This document shows, piece by piece, positions 47,030 through 60,620 of a stretch of DNA of 64,000 nucleotides. Each line of letters begins with the position of its first letter. Positions within the stretch are counted from its first letter, which is position 1. Source of the stretch: Campylobacter sp. RM16704 (lineage in GTDB: Bacteria; Campylobacterota; Campylobacteria; Campylobacterales; Campylobacteraceae); NCBI RefSeq assembly GCF_000816245.1, contig NZ_CP007769.1:776464-840463 (forward strand). Direction: 5' to 3'. The position numbers were made by a program, and so were the translations under genes. Under the pieces are notes generated by a model, which saw only the letters and a program-made list of their open reading frames with translations, searched no databases and was not told the DNA's origin.

Positions 47030-49633
47030 TTAATTTAAATTTACTATGATGCTTTTAGCATCATCACTAATACTTAAAGTATAAGTAGCTCTTTGAACCT
47101 TTTCTTTAATGTTTTTATCTAAGGCTTTTTGATTTTTATGTATTTGATTTAATAGTTTTTGTAAATCTTTTTTATCTAAGTGTTTATTGTTTTCATCTAC
47201 AAAGCCTTTTTCACTTTGCATTAGAATAAAACTTTTATTTTTTAAAGTATTATTGGTATAAACATTAATAGAAGTTTTTTCACTTAGATAAATAGCTTCT
47301 TTAGTATTTAAATAATTTTTAGTATTATCTTTTAGTATAAAGCTATAATGATCAAAGTAATTTACTAATTTAGCATTAATATTAGTATTTAAATAAAGAT
47401 GATTATTAGTTCCACTTTTATGAGTAAGAGCTTTTGAGATATAAGTATTATCATTGGTTTTTTCTCTTAAAAAGCTACCTGCTAATACATCTATATTAGT
47501 ATTTTTATAAATATTAGTAGTTCCACTTAAATATAAGCTATTATTATAACTTTTATCATCTTGATTATATATACCAGAAGCAGTTATAAAAATAGTAGAA
47601 TTGTTTTTATACTCATCTATATTTAAATTAGTTATATGAGTATAATTATCATGAGTATTTTTAGCAATACCAGCACTAATTAATATATCTCCTTCTCTTG
47701 TATCAGAAGCTGTTCCTAGTGCAATATTTGTAAAAATGATTTTATTATTAGCACTTTCGTTATAAGCTCTAATAATATATACATTATCATGAGCTGCACT
47801 AGAATAATCTTTTATATTAAAAATATTTTCATTAGCATTTTCATTAGCTCTTAAAATGATTTTAGAGCCTTTATCTATACTTGAAGCATTAGATAAAGAT
47901 TGGACTAAATTATAATGTATAGTATTTTTTTCTAAATTATCAGCTTCTATAATAGTAGTTAGATTTCTACCTGATTTTACATTATCTAAAGTTATACTAT
48001 TAGCATTAGCACTATTTGCATAATAGTCTTTATTGTCTAAAGTAGTTTTAGCTACTCCATATAAATATAAAGGCATAGAGATATTAGAAGAGCTTAGAGT
48101 AATTTTATTATTATTTGCTTTACCACTAGCTGTAGTAGCTGCTGTGATTTGAATTTTATCTTGGTAGTTTTCTACTACACTTTCTTGAGTTAAATCTCCT
48201 TTTATATTAATACTATTTCTATTAGCACCTTTAGTAGCTACTCCACCATAAAAATTAAATTCATTCTTACCTGTAAAATTAGCATTAATTTCAAAAGGTT
48301 TTTTAAGATGAACATTAATGCTATTATCATTAGCATAACCATTTTTAGTAATACCTGCATAAAAGTCTAAGAGTGCTTTTACTTCTACATTGGTATTAAG
48401 GGCAAGTAAGGTTTGTAAGTCTTTAATCTCTATAGTATTTTTATTAGAGCTACCTTGAACTATCTTACCTCCATAAACTTCTCCATTTAATACAGCATTA
48501 TAAGCTAATGGAGTATTTTTAGTATCTACTCTTAAATCTAGTTTTAAATCATTAATGAATACATTATTATTACTTACTTCATAGTTTTGGTTATTATTTA
48601 CATCTACAAAGGCTCCTGCTAAATGAGTAGCAGCTGATGTTGAATAAGATCCACTTGGTCCATGGATAATTAAAGTAGCTCCATCTAATACAACTTTATT
48701 ATTTTTAGCATTTCCATTATAAGTCATAGCACCTACTATATGAGTCATTCTCTCATCAAATACATTATCACCTAAGATGTTTTGCTTATAGGGGGTAGCA
48801 TGAAAGTCTAGTTTTGCTCCTTTATTGAGTATAACACTATTATAATTTACATTAGCATCAATACCAAAAGCACCTACTACATAAGGAGCACCATTTAAAG
48901 GAAGAGTATAGGTGTTTTCAACACCCATATTAACATAGGTATCTTTGGAGTAAATTAAAGTATTATTATTAGCTTCACCCTTTCTAGCTATAGCTGGAGT
49001 GATTAAGAAATTATATTTATTATCATATCCACTAGCTTTAGGATTCATTATATCTTTATTGCTAGGTTTTAAATAATATACTGAAGAAAGCTCTCCTGTT
49101 TTTAACATTAAAGTATTATTATTAGCTTTAGCATTAAATACATAAGCAGAAACTAAAAAAGGTATATAGCTTACTTGACTAATAATATCATTAATAGAAT
49201 ATGCTCCATGAAAGCCATTAACTACAAATATATCTTCTTTAATACTTGGAGTAAGGATTTCTTGTTTTAATATCATATCACTTATATTATTGTTTTTTGC
49301 AGATTTAGGATTATCATAAATTAAAGTAATATTAGAAAGGTTTTTATTAGTAGCCATTTGACCATAATAATTTATACCATTTAAAAATTTATAAGTATTA
49401 TTAGTATAATCATATACACTTTCATTATTAAAACTATGTTTTTTAATTACATAAGCATTTAAAGTTTTATCATAATTTGCTTGGGTAGCTGCATATAAAG
49501 AATTGATTGAAAGAATGGTTAATAAAGAAAGTTTTAAAAGATTGGATTTTTTATAATGTAAAGAAGTTAGGCTAAAACGAAAACTATCGTTCCCCCCCCC
49601 CATAGAGTATTTTTTAGATAAATTTGTATTCAT
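47030..49633 (-). CDS. Phase-variable, barrel-less beta-helix-like surface protein
   Basis: An 867-residue exported protein that heads the TPS operon. Met1-Asn2... precede a G10 tract coding GGG (residues 12-14), then an extended signal region ending ILSINSLYAA (about 50). The body repeats A(N/D)NN..-type turns such as AKNNKVVLDGA, ANRNSINIKGDL and ANANSITLDNV, the pattern of autotransporter passenger beta-helices. No C-terminal beta-barrel follows; the protein ends TLSISDDAKSIIVNLN, and there is no TPS domain. No cysteine seen. AAGGA lies 9 nt before ATG 49633. Export route unknown. Confidence 0.72.
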   Translation of the reverse strand: MNTNLSKKYSMGGGNDSFRFSLTSLHYKKSNLLKLSLLTILSINSLYAATQANYDKTLNAYVIKKHSFNNESVYDYTNNTYKFLNGINYYGQMATNKNLSNITLIYDNPKSAKNNNISDMILKQEILTPSIKEDIFVVNGFHGAYSINDIISQVSYIPFLVSAYVFNAKANNNTLMLKTGELSSVYYLKPSNKDIMNPKASGYDNKYNFLITPAIARKGEANNNTLIYSKDTYVNMGVENTYTLPLNGAPYVVGAFGIDANVNYNSVILNKGAKLDFHATPYKQNILGDNVFDERMTHIVGAMTYNGNAKNNKVVLDGATLIIHGPSGSYSTSAATHLAGAFVDVNNNQNYEVSNNNVFINDLKLDLRVDTKNTPLAYNAVLNGEVYGGKIVQGSSNKNTIEIKDLQTLLALNTNVEVKALLDFYAGITKNGYANDNSINVHLKKPFEINANFTGKNEFNFYGGVATKGANRNSINIKGDLTQESVVENYQDKIQITAATTASGKANNNKITLSSSNISMPLYLYGVAKTTLDNKDYYANSANANSITLDNVKSGRNLTTIIEADNLEKNTIHYNLVQSLSNASSIDKGSKIILRANENANENIFNIKDYSSAAHDNVYIIRAYNESANNKIIFTNIALGTASDTREGDILISAGIAKNTHDNYTHITNLNIDEYKNNSTIFITASGIYNQDDKSYNNSLYLSGTTNIYKNTNIDVLAGSFLREKTNDNTYISKALTHKSGTNNHLYLNTNINAKLVNYFDHYSFILKDNTKNYLNTKEAIYLSEKTSINVYTNNTLKNKSFILMQSEKGFVDENNKHLDKKDLQKLLNQIHKNQKALDKNIKEKVQRATYTLSISDDAKSIIVNLN
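49592..49601 (-). repeat. G10 homopolymer near the 5' end of the TPS-operon first gene
   Basis: Ten C on the plus strand, ten G in the coding strand, at codons 11-14 (ATG GGG GGG GGG). With ten the frame is open for 867 codons; nine or eleven would stop it soon after. Campylobacter G8-G11 tracts change length at high rate, so expression should switch ON/OFF. This copy is ON. Confidence 0.92.
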
Positions 49634-49842
49634 TGAAAAAGTCCTTTCAAAAAATATTTATTGTTGTGTGTTTATGTTTGTAATTATATAAAATTATTAA
49701 TAGTATTAATAATAATAACTAATTAATAGTTTATATTAGGAAATGTTAATATTATGTTTATAAATTTAAGCTTAGGAATGATTGATAGTGAATTAACTCT
49801 TAATTTATTATACAAAAAAAGTAACAATAAAACTAAAAAATT

Positions 49843-50427
49843 TTATTCTGTTTTTTCTTCTAAGTCATTAAAAACTAATTCTTTAGAACATTTTTTACAT
49901 TTATATGCTATGTTTAAGTATTTAATTTTTATATGCAAACCATAATCTAATTTATGAATCATATCTTTACAACCGCAAACATAGTCATATTGTTCATCTT
50001 TTTCTATTTTTTCTATTATCTTTTTTTCTTCTTGATTTTCTTTAAATTTATTAATTCTCATATCATGTTTTACAATATGTTCTAAAAGCCATACTGATAC
50101 AATTTCATATAATTTTTCTTTTAAATCATTAGTGGTAGAACAATCATTAATCAAACAACTCATATCTTTGATGATTTTTTTATGCATAGCCTTGTGTTCT
50201 ACTAAATATGGATAATTTATACTTTCCATATATTCTTCTTCATCTTTAAAATGCGTTTGCATATAATTAAAAAAATCACTTAATAATTCTTTTACTTCTG
50301 TTTTATAAATGTGTCTATTTAAAAGTTTTGCAGTTTTTTCTGCCAAAGCAAAAAGAGTTTGATGTTGCGAATCTATATCAGTGTTACCTACACTATATTT
50401 CTCATCCCAAGCAGGAAATACTTCCAT
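49843..50427 (-). CDS. Hemerythrin-like protein with C-terminal Cys/His tail (copy 2)
   Basis: A 194-residue bacteriohemerythrin. Di-iron ligands are in place: His22 (DSQHQTLF), HFKDEEEY (about 59-66), HKAMH (about 78-82) and HIVKHD (about 116-121). After residue about 150 comes a tail not found in ordinary hemerythrins: YVCGCKDMIHKLDYGLH and YKCKKCSKELVF, with CGC and CxxC that could bind zinc. It abuts copy 1 at 50427/50428. Hemerythrins here bind oxygen and may protect iron-sulfur enzymes; role of the tail unknown. Confidence 0.82.
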   Translation of the reverse strand: MEVFPAWDEKYSVGNTDIDSQHQTLFALAEKTAKLLNRHIYKTEVKELLSDFFNYMQTHFKDEEEYMESINYPYLVEHKAMHKKIIKDMSCLINDCSTTNDLKEKLYEIVSVWLLEHIVKHDMRINKFKENQEEKKIIEKIEKDEQYDYVCGCKDMIHKLDYGLHIKIKYLNIAYKCKKCSKELVFNDLEEKTE

Positions 50428-51024
50428 TTAAAACTCTCGTTCTGGATGAATGATTTTTTTACAAAATTTGCAATTGTATTTTACACCTTTAAGTATTTGT
50501 TGATGCAAACGATAAGAAATTTTGTGTTTTTCGTTAATACAACCGCAAACATAAACAACATATTTTGGGGCAAATTCTTCAAAGATAGGTTCTGTAGATA
50601 CAATGTCTTCTTCAAATGTATATTCTTTTTCTTTTAATTTTTGTTTTTCATATGTATGATATTTCATATCCTCTTTTAAAATATGTTCTAAAAGCCATTT
50701 TTCAGTTATAATGTTTAATTTTTCTTTAAATTCATTTACTGTTTTAATATTTTTTACTAAAACAATTAAAGAGTTGGTGATTTCTCTATGGATTTTTTTA
50801 TGGCGTGCTAAATCTGGATAGCCTATTTTTTCCATATAATTTTCTTCATCTTTAAAATGAGTCTTTACATATTCAAAAAGCTCAATTAAAACAGATCTTA
50901 TCTCGTTAATACTCGCATGATTTTCTGTCATAAAATAAGCTTTTTTTGCTATTTCAAATAAAGCTTTATGCTGATCATCAATAGTTTTATTGTGTACGCT
51001 ATATTCATTAGCCCATTTAATCAC
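50428..51024 (-). CDS. Hemerythrin-like protein with C-terminal Cys/His tail (copy 1)
   Basis: A 198-residue paralog of the next gene. From GTG at 51024 it begins IKWANEYSVHNKTIDDQHKALF, the canonical hemerythrin start (given in part: IDDQHKALF has the first His). HFKDEENY, HKKIH and HILKED follow as ligands, the last with Glu-Asp in place of His-Asp. The tail has YVCGCINEKHKISYRLH and YNCKFCKKII. I use GTG 51024 because AAGGA lies 6 nt upstream and the family begins there; the frame back to 51084 adds a hydrophobic stretch with no Shine-Dalgarno. Confidence 0.82.
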   Translation of the reverse strand: MIKWANEYSVHNKTIDDQHKALFEIAKKAYFMTENHASINEIRSVLIELFEYVKTHFKDEENYMEKIGYPDLARHKKIHREITNSLIVLVKNIKTVNEFKEKLNIITEKWLLEHILKEDMKYHTYEKQKLKEKEYTFEEDIVSTEPIFEEFAPKYVVYVCGCINEKHKISYRLHQQILKGVKYNCKFCKKIIHPEREF

Positions 51025-51223
51025 GAAAGTCCTTTTATATATATCTAAAACAACAAATATATTAATAAAAACACAAAAAACCAATAGATTATATAATAAA
51101 ATTTAAATATTTACAAGATAATATAAAACTAAAAGTATGATATGTATTTATAATGTGAAAAATTAGCAATATAGAAAAAATAATATTAATATATTATTTG
51201 CAATTAATATACAATACCACTAG

Positions 51224-51928
51224 CTATTTAAAAGCTACAAATGTTTCAAAATTTACCCATTTAAAAACACTCTCGATTTTAGTAAAACCTGCTTTTTGTA
51301 ACATAGCTACATTTTCACTTTGGGTATAAGGTATAAGTACATTTTCTAACGCCTGTCTTTTAGTAGCTATTTCTAATTTACTATAGCCTTGCTCTAGTTT
51401 ATACTGCTCATAAATTTGTATCATTTTTTTTGCTATTTTTACATCATCGTAAAGTATTTTTTCGCTTAATACAAATATACCATTTTCATTTAGGTTTTGA
51501 TAAATTTTATCTACTAATTCTTGTCTTTTAGGTGGACGAATGAATTGTAAAGTATAAGTTGCTACGAAAGCATCATTTTTAAAAAAAATAAAATCATCTA
51601 AATTTTCTTGATAAAAATCAATCTTAGCTCCAAAGGCTTTGCATTTATTTTTAGCTATTTCTAACATAGCACTTGCTTCATCAACTCCACTTAAAATCAA
51701 ATCATTTCTTTTTTCATAAAGAGCCAATAATAAACTAGCAGTAGAACAACCAAGATCACAAATTTTCGCATTTTGTGCTGTAAAATGACTTATAAGCTCA
51801 ACTATAAGTTTTAAATTTTGAGTATAAAATGGCACTGATCTTGATACCATGTCATCAAAAACACTTGCAACGCTTTTGTCAAATTCAAATTGTTTTTCTA
51901 GTGGATTTTTAAAAATTTCATCTCTCAT
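51224..51928 (-). CDS. cmoA: Carboxy-S-adenosyl-L-methionine synthase CmoA
   Basis: A 234-residue Rossmann methyltransferase-fold enzyme making carboxy-SAM from SAM and prephenate, for cmo5U34 in tRNA wobble. SVASVFDDMVSRSVPFYTQN (about 19-38) is a strong CmoA signature; CDLGCSTASLLLAL (about 57-70) binds the cofactor; YTLQFIRPPKRQELVDKIY (about 130-148) matches family. Overlaps ribF by 11 nt. The partner CmoB should be elsewhere in the genome. Confidence 0.93.
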   Translation of the reverse strand: MRDEIFKNPLEKQFEFDKSVASVFDDMVSRSVPFYTQNLKLIVELISHFTAQNAKICDLGCSTASLLLALYEKRNDLILSGVDEASAMLEIAKNKCKAFGAKIDFYQENLDDFIFFKNDAFVATYTLQFIRPPKRQELVDKIYQNLNENGIFVLSEKILYDDVKIAKKMIQIYEQYKLEQGYSKLEIATKRQALENVLIPYTQSENVAMLQKAGFTKIESVFKWVNFETFVAFK

Positions 51929-52734
51929 TTAAATTTCCTAAAATTTCTTTTGCTTGTTTTATATCTTTTGAAATTTGTAGCTTTAAAAGACTTAAATCAC
52001 TAAATTTTTTATTATCTCTTATAAAATCTATAAAACTTAAAATCACTTTGTCTATTTTTACATTAGTTAAATCATTATCTAAAATATGTGTTTCTAAGGC
52101 AAAGTTATCATCAGTGGATCTAACACCTATAAAACTCACACTTTTATAAATTTGTCCATTGATTTGAGTTAGGGTTGCATATACGCCATTTTTAGGTAAA
52201 AAAAAGTCTTTAGCATATAAATTTAAAGTAGCAAAAAATTCTTTTGCACCTATACCTTGACCTTTAATAACATTAGCTTGTATATCATAAAATCTACCAA
52301 GAAATTTTTTAGCTTCTCTTACCTTGGCTTCTTTTAGCAAATCTTTAATCAAACTTGTATGAACGCTTTTGTTTTGAATTTTAAATTCATCTACTATGGT
52401 AGTTTTTAAAGAACTAAGATTTTGTATATCTTTGGCACTATATTTTCGCTCTTTGCCAAATTTAAAATCATACCCTACTGTGATTTTTTCTAAGTTTGGA
52501 AATTCTTGTTTTAAAAATTCTAAAAAATTCTTTCCATCTAAATTTTTGATTTTATAAAAATCACAAAATACCAAAGGGAAATTGATTAAATTTGCTCTAT
52601 AGTTTTTAGGTGTTAGCATATTTGTTTCATCTTTAGAAATGATAAATAATGCACCATTTTGATCTAAATGCTTAAAAAGCTCAAAATGCCCTAGATGCAT
52701 ACCATCAAAATGTCCTATGGCTAAATTTGTAATT

Positions 52735-56533
<3,799 letters not shown>

Positions 56534-56547
<14 letters not shown>

Positions 56548-57190
56548 TTATCTTCTCATATAAAATTAATGCTAAAGTATTTAATAAAACCATAGGTTTT
56601 GCATTTAATTTTACAAGTTCATAAGCTTTGTAAAAAAATTCAATTTCTTCTTCATTTAGTTTTATATCTTGCTTAAAACACTCATAACTTAAGGCATTAA
56701 TCAATTCTAAACATTCATGTTTGTCTATATTTTCATATTTTTTTAAAAAATCTAAAATACCAGCAAGATTTATTTTTTTAAGATTTAAATCTAAATTCAT
56801 TTTTTCTTTTTGAATTTTATATTTTTCTATAATAAACCTTGAAAGTATTGTTGGTAAAAAAACATTTTTTGAAGGTGCTACTATGATAAAATAAACATTT
56901 TTAGGTGGTTCTTCGAAAAGTTTTAACAAAAAATTTTGTGCTTCTTCTCGAAAAGATTTAGCCAAAATAACAATAATTTTTATATTTACTTCAGATATAT
57001 AGCTTTCCTTCATAATAGCCCTTGCAGTAGCTTGAGCATTTTTATCATAGGTTAAATCATTTAATCTTAACTCCAAATCAGGATTTTTAGGTATAAAAAA
57101 TCTGATATTTTTTTGTCCGTATTCTTCTATTAGCTTTTCTTGTATAAGCTCAAAATCATTATGAATAATGATTTTATTTCTTAGATTCAA
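56534..57190 (-). CDS. holB: DNA polymerase III delta' subunit (short form)
   Basis: A 218-residue clamp-loader subunit. IKIIVILAKSFREEAQNFLLKLFEEPPKNVYFIIVA is the delta' core (in part: NFLLKLFEEPPKNVYFIIVA, about 87-106), followed by SKNVFLPTILSRF (about 108-120), the sensor-1 serine-rich region. There is no N-terminal Walker A, which delta' does not need, and the C-terminal collar is short. It overlaps hobA and folP by a few nt in a tight leftward operon. Confidence 0.87.
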
Positions 57191-57723
57191 ATTTCTACCT
57201 TAGAAAAAAGCACAGCATCTAAACTTTGCTCAAATATTTTACATAAGGAAATTAATTTATAATCTAAATATTTATCTTTAGAAGAAAGATAAAAACTATT
57301 TTGCAATTGTTCGTCAAAAAGCCAAAGCATACTATCTTCTTTAGAATTTGCAATTTTAAAATTAGAATCAATATTTGTTCCTATATAAAAAAATATATAG
57401 CCATTAGGAAATGATATACTTAAAAGATCATTGAGTAATGATATATCTTCTTGAGTATTACAAGTTTTATTGCAAATCCCTTTTAGAGAAACAAAAGGGA
57501 CTAAAGGCCTTGCTGAATTTGCATTAATTTGACTTAAAAAATATTTTTCAAACCAAATTCTTTGGGCATCAGTAATGATTATGAAAGTATAACCTTGTAA
57601 AAGTAAAGATAGTTTTGAAGCAATCAAAGGCGACCATTCAAGACGCCTTTCTTCTAGCCAACTAGTATAAGCACCATTTTCACGGATTTGCTCTAAAGTA
57701 AATTTTAAAAAACTATTACTCAT
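57187..57723 (-). CDS. hobA: DnaA initiator-associating factor HobA
   Basis: A 178-residue protein that binds DnaA domain I and promotes its assembly at oriC; it is confined to epsilonproteobacteria and works like DiaA. GAYTSWLEERRLEWSPLIAS (about 17-36) is the family start and IIITDAQRIWFEKYFLSQIN (about 48-67) the DnaA-contacting region. Its presence alone indicates the order Campylobacterales. Placed between lysC and holB with shared or overlapping boundary bases. Confidence 0.93.
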   Translation of the reverse strand: MSNSFLKFTLEQIRENGAYTSWLEERRLEWSPLIASKLSLLLQGYTFIIITDAQRIWFEKYFLSQINANSARPLVPFVSLKGICNKTCNTQEDISLLNDLLSISFPNGYIFFYIGTNIDSNFKIANSKEDSMLWLFDEQLQNSFYLSSKDKYLDYKLISLCKIFEQSLDAVLFSKVEI

Positions 57724-58925
57724 TATATATCTAACTTATAAACTTCATGCAATACTCTTACAGCTAATTCTCCGTATTTTTCATGCACTATTACTGAAAT
57801 TTTAATTTCACTTGTAGAAATCATTTGTATATTAATATTTTCGTTTGCTAATGCTTTAAAAGCTGCAGAAGCCACTCCAGAATGTGATTTCATACCCACA
57901 CCCACAACTGAAACTTTTACTACAGCACTATCTGTTTCTATATTAGCATTAGCACCTAAAACTTTTTTTACCGCATTAGTAGCTAAATCAAGCTCATTTT
58001 CAGGCACAGTAAAGCCTAAATTAGTAGCTCCATCTACTCCTACATTTTGTATAATCATATCCACATTTATATTTTCATTTGCTAAATTTCCAAAAATTTC
58101 GGCTGCAATTCCAGGTTTATCATCAATATTTCTTAAAGTAACCCTTGCTTGGTTTTTATCTAGTGCTATACCACTAACCAAAGCTTGTTCCATATTTTCC
58201 TCCTTAGTAATAATCGTTCCTTCATTTTCATTAAAACTACTTCTAGTAACTAATTTTACATTTAATTTTTTAGCAAGTTCTACAGAGCGATTTTGTAAAA
58301 CTTTAGCTCCCAAACTAGCAAGCTCGAGCATCTCTTCATAAGAAATTCTATCAAGCTTTTTGGCTTTTGGTTCAATTCTAGGATCTGTTGTATAAACTCC
58401 ATCAACATCTGTATAAATTTCACATAAATCAGCATTTAAAGCCCCTGCTAAAGCAACAGCACTCAAATCACTACCACCACGACCTAAAGTAGTAACATTA
58501 CCCATTTTATCAATACCTTGAAAACCTGCTACTACTACTATATAATCTTCATCTAATGCTTTTGTTATATTAGTTGTATCAATATATTCTATTCTTGCTT
58601 TAGTATATACATCATCTGTAAAAATACCTGCATTGCGTCCTGAAAAAGCAATTGCTTTTAAACCCATTTCGTTTAGTGCTATTGCAAGTAAAGATGATGT
58701 TACACGCTCACCACTACTTAAAAGCATATCCATTTCGCGACCTGAAGGATTTTTACTAAAATGATGAGCAAAGTCTATAAGTTCATTTGTAACTCCACTC
58801 ATTGCAGAAACTACCACAACTAACCTATCACAAGTTTTTTTGCTTTTTGCTACTCTTTTAGCGACTTCATCAATACGTTCAAGCGTTCCTACGCTAGTTC
58901 CCCCATATTTTTGCACGATCAGCAT
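57723..58925 (-). CDS. lysC: Aspartokinase LysC
   Basis: Phosphorylates aspartate, the first step to lysine, threonine, methionine and diaminopimelate. 400 residues: VQKYGGTSVGTLERI (residues 4-18) ATP site, VVVSAMSGVTNELI (about 37-50), TLGRGGSDLSAVALAGAL (about 147-164), then two ACT domains (about 265-400) with ITKEENMEQALVSGIALDKN before them and VDMIIQNVGVDG for effector binding. Downstream of rppH with a shared base at 58925. Confidence 0.95.
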   Translation of the reverse strand: MLIVQKYGGTSVGTLERIDEVAKRVAKSKKTCDRLVVVVSAMSGVTNELIDFAHHFSKNPSGREMDMLLSSGERVTSSLLAIALNEMGLKAIAFSGRNAGIFTDDVYTKARIEYIDTTNITKALDEDYIVVVAGFQGIDKMGNVTTLGRGGSDLSAVALAGALNADLCEIYTDVDGVYTTDPRIEPKAKKLDRISYEEMLELASLGAKVLQNRSVELAKKLNVKLVTRSSFNENEGTIITKEENMEQALVSGIALDKNQARVTLRNIDDKPGIAAEIFGNLANENINVDMIIQNVGVDGATNLGFTVPENELDLATNAVKKVLGANANIETDSAVVKVSVVGVGMKSHSGVASAAFKALANENINIQMISTSEIKISVIVHEKYGELAVRVLHEVYKLDI

Positions 58926-59395
58926 TAAATATACCCCCTTTCTTTAAAGTGTTTTAAAACCTTAACATATATAGGTTTTTTAAAATGATTTATCAATTCA
59001 TAAACTTCATCTAAAGATACAAATTTAAAAGCATTAAATTCAGGATTTTTTGTGTTAAGGTTTATAATTGCTTTACTTTTTAGTTTTACCAAAAAATATT
59101 TTTGATTTTGTCCATCATAAGGATACATCTTTTGAGCTACTTTAGCTGGAAAATCATAGCTAATCCACTCAGGATATTCAGCTAAAATTTCAATCTTATC
59201 AGTACCTATTTCTTCTTTTAACTCTCTAAACAACGCACTTTTGGCATCTTCATTCTTATCAATACCACCTTGAGGAAACTGCCATATATCTTCCATATCA
59301 TTGCGTTTAGCAAGTAAAAATTTACATTCGAAAGGATAAGTTGATGATAATACAATAGCAGCTACATTTGGTCTGTATTTTTTTTCTTTTTCCAT
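58925..59395 (-). CDS. rppH: RNA pyrophosphohydrolase RppH/NudH
   Basis: A 156-residue Nudix hydrolase converting 5'-triphosphate RNA to monophosphate, which starts mRNA decay. Nudix box: GGIDKNEDAKSALFRELKEEIGT (in part: ALFRELKEEIG, about 60-70), after WQFPQGG (about 42-48). The family begins with KYRPNVAAIVLSSTYP, so I choose Met at 59395, with AAGGA 10 nt upstream, and not the longer frame to 59437. It starts the leftward rppH-lysC-hobA-holB-folP-ligA-tlyA-ribF-cmoA chain. Confidence 0.92.
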   Translation of the reverse strand: MEKEKKYRPNVAAIVLSSTYPFECKFLLAKRNDMEDIWQFPQGGIDKNEDAKSALFRELKEEIGTDKIEILAEYPEWISYDFPAKVAQKMYPYDGQNQKYFLVKLKSKAIINLNTKNPEFNAFKFVSLDEVYELINHFKKPIYVKVLKHFKERGYI

Positions 59396-59475
59396 AATTT
59401 TCTTATCCTTGACTTTTTGGTAATATAATTCTAACAAAAAAATACGAATTTATAATTACATTTTAAAGAAGTTTT

Positions 59476-60525
59476 ATGCATTTATATATACATATTCCAT
59501 TTTGTGAAAGCAAATGTTTTTATTGTTCTTTTACTTCGCTTAAAAAAAAAGATTTTGAAATACACTATTTACATGCATTAATACAAGATATAAAACACCA
59601 AATAGATTTTTTCAAAATAGACAAAAATTCAATAAAAACTATATTTATAGGTGGTGGAACTCCTAGTTTAATGGAAGCAAATTTTTATGAAAAAATATTT
59701 GTTTTTTTACAGAACTATTTGCAAAAAAATAGCGAAATAAGCATAGAAGCCAATCCAAATTCAAGTAATTTTTCATGGCTTAAAGAAATGAAAAATTTAG
59801 GTTTTAACCGCATTTCTTTTGGCTCACAAAGTTTTCATGAAAAAAAACTTCAATTTCTAGGACGCATTCATGATAAAAAAAGTATTTTCACTAGTATAGA
59901 AAATGCAAAGAAAGCAGGATTTGAAAATATAAATTTAGATTTAATTTATGACACAAAACTTGATGATAAAAAAATGCTTGATTATGAAATTTCAAATTTA
60001 GCTTTATTAGATATCAATCACGTAAGTGCTTATAATTTAACCATAGAAGAAAAAACAAAATTTGCTAAAAAATACCATTATAAAAAAAATGCACCTAATC
60101 TTGCAAAATACTTTATAAAAGCCATTGAAAATCTTGGATATAAACAATATGAAATTAGTAATTTTGGTCAAATTTGCAAACACAATCTTGCTTATTGGCA
60201 GGGGAAAGACTATATAGGTTGTGGTTTAAGTGCAGTGGGATTTTTAAAAAATCAAAGATTTTATACCAAAAAAAATTTGAAAGATTATGTAGCAAATCCT
60301 TACTTTAGAGAGATAGAAAAATTAAATTTACAAGATTTGCATTTAGAGCATATTTTTTTAGGACTTAGAAGTATTATAGGTATAAATGAAAAAAAATTAG
60401 AACCTTTAGAAAAAGAAAAAGCATTTTTCCTTAGCAAAAAAGGGAAATTAGTTTATAAAAATGGAACTTTTTACAATACTAATTACCTTTTAAGCGATGA
60501 ATTGGCTTTATACATTTGTACTTAA
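59476..60525 (+). CDS. hemW: HemW-like radical-SAM heme chaperone
   Basis: A 349-residue radical-SAM protein. IHIPFCESKCFYCSFTSL (residues 5-22) has the CxxxCxxC cluster motif with Phe after the second Cys position and an extra CSF as in HemW. IFIGGGTPSLM (about 58-68), RISFGSQSFHEKKLQFLGR (about 114-132) and NLDLIYDTKL (about 153-162) follow. HemW proteins deliver heme and lack true coproporphyrinogen oxidase activity; the separate HemN is elsewhere. Divergent from rppH across 80 bp; the downstream DNA is accessory. Confidence 0.87.
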   Translation: MHLYIHIPFCESKCFYCSFTSLKKKDFEIHYLHALIQDIKHQIDFFKIDKNSIKTIFIGGGTPSLMEANFYEKIFVFLQNYLQKNSEISIEANPNSSNFSWLKEMKNLGFNRISFGSQSFHEKKLQFLGRIHDKKSIFTSIENAKKAGFENINLDLIYDTKLDDKKMLDYEISNLALLDINHVSAYNLTIEEKTKFAKKYHYKKNAPNLAKYFIKAIENLGYKQYEISNFGQICKHNLAYWQGKDYIGCGLSAVGFLKNQRFYTKKNLKDYVANPYFREIEKLNLQDLHLEHIFLGLRSIIGINEKKLEPLEKEKAFFLSKKGKLVYKNGTFYNTNYLLSDELALYICT

Positions 60526-60595
60526 AACTTCCAAAGCTGATTAACAAAATAAACACTTGCCAAAAAATATTACAACTTTGATAAATTAGTAATAA

Positions 60596-60617
60596 TTTTT
60601 TAATCAAAATAAACTTA
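60596..60617. repeat. 22-bp direct repeat, left copy
   Basis: TTTTTTAATCAAAATAAACTTA, matching 62024-62045 with one mismatch (A for T). The two copies flank the decayed gene, hicAB and two of the tiny genes. AT-rich, so a chance match is possible. Confidence 0.4.
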
Positions 60618-60620
60618 TGA

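Noticed and set aside
49754-49945. 63-codon plus-strand frame opposite the hemerythrin
   Set aside because: Mostly antisense to a convincing gene; no ribosome site.
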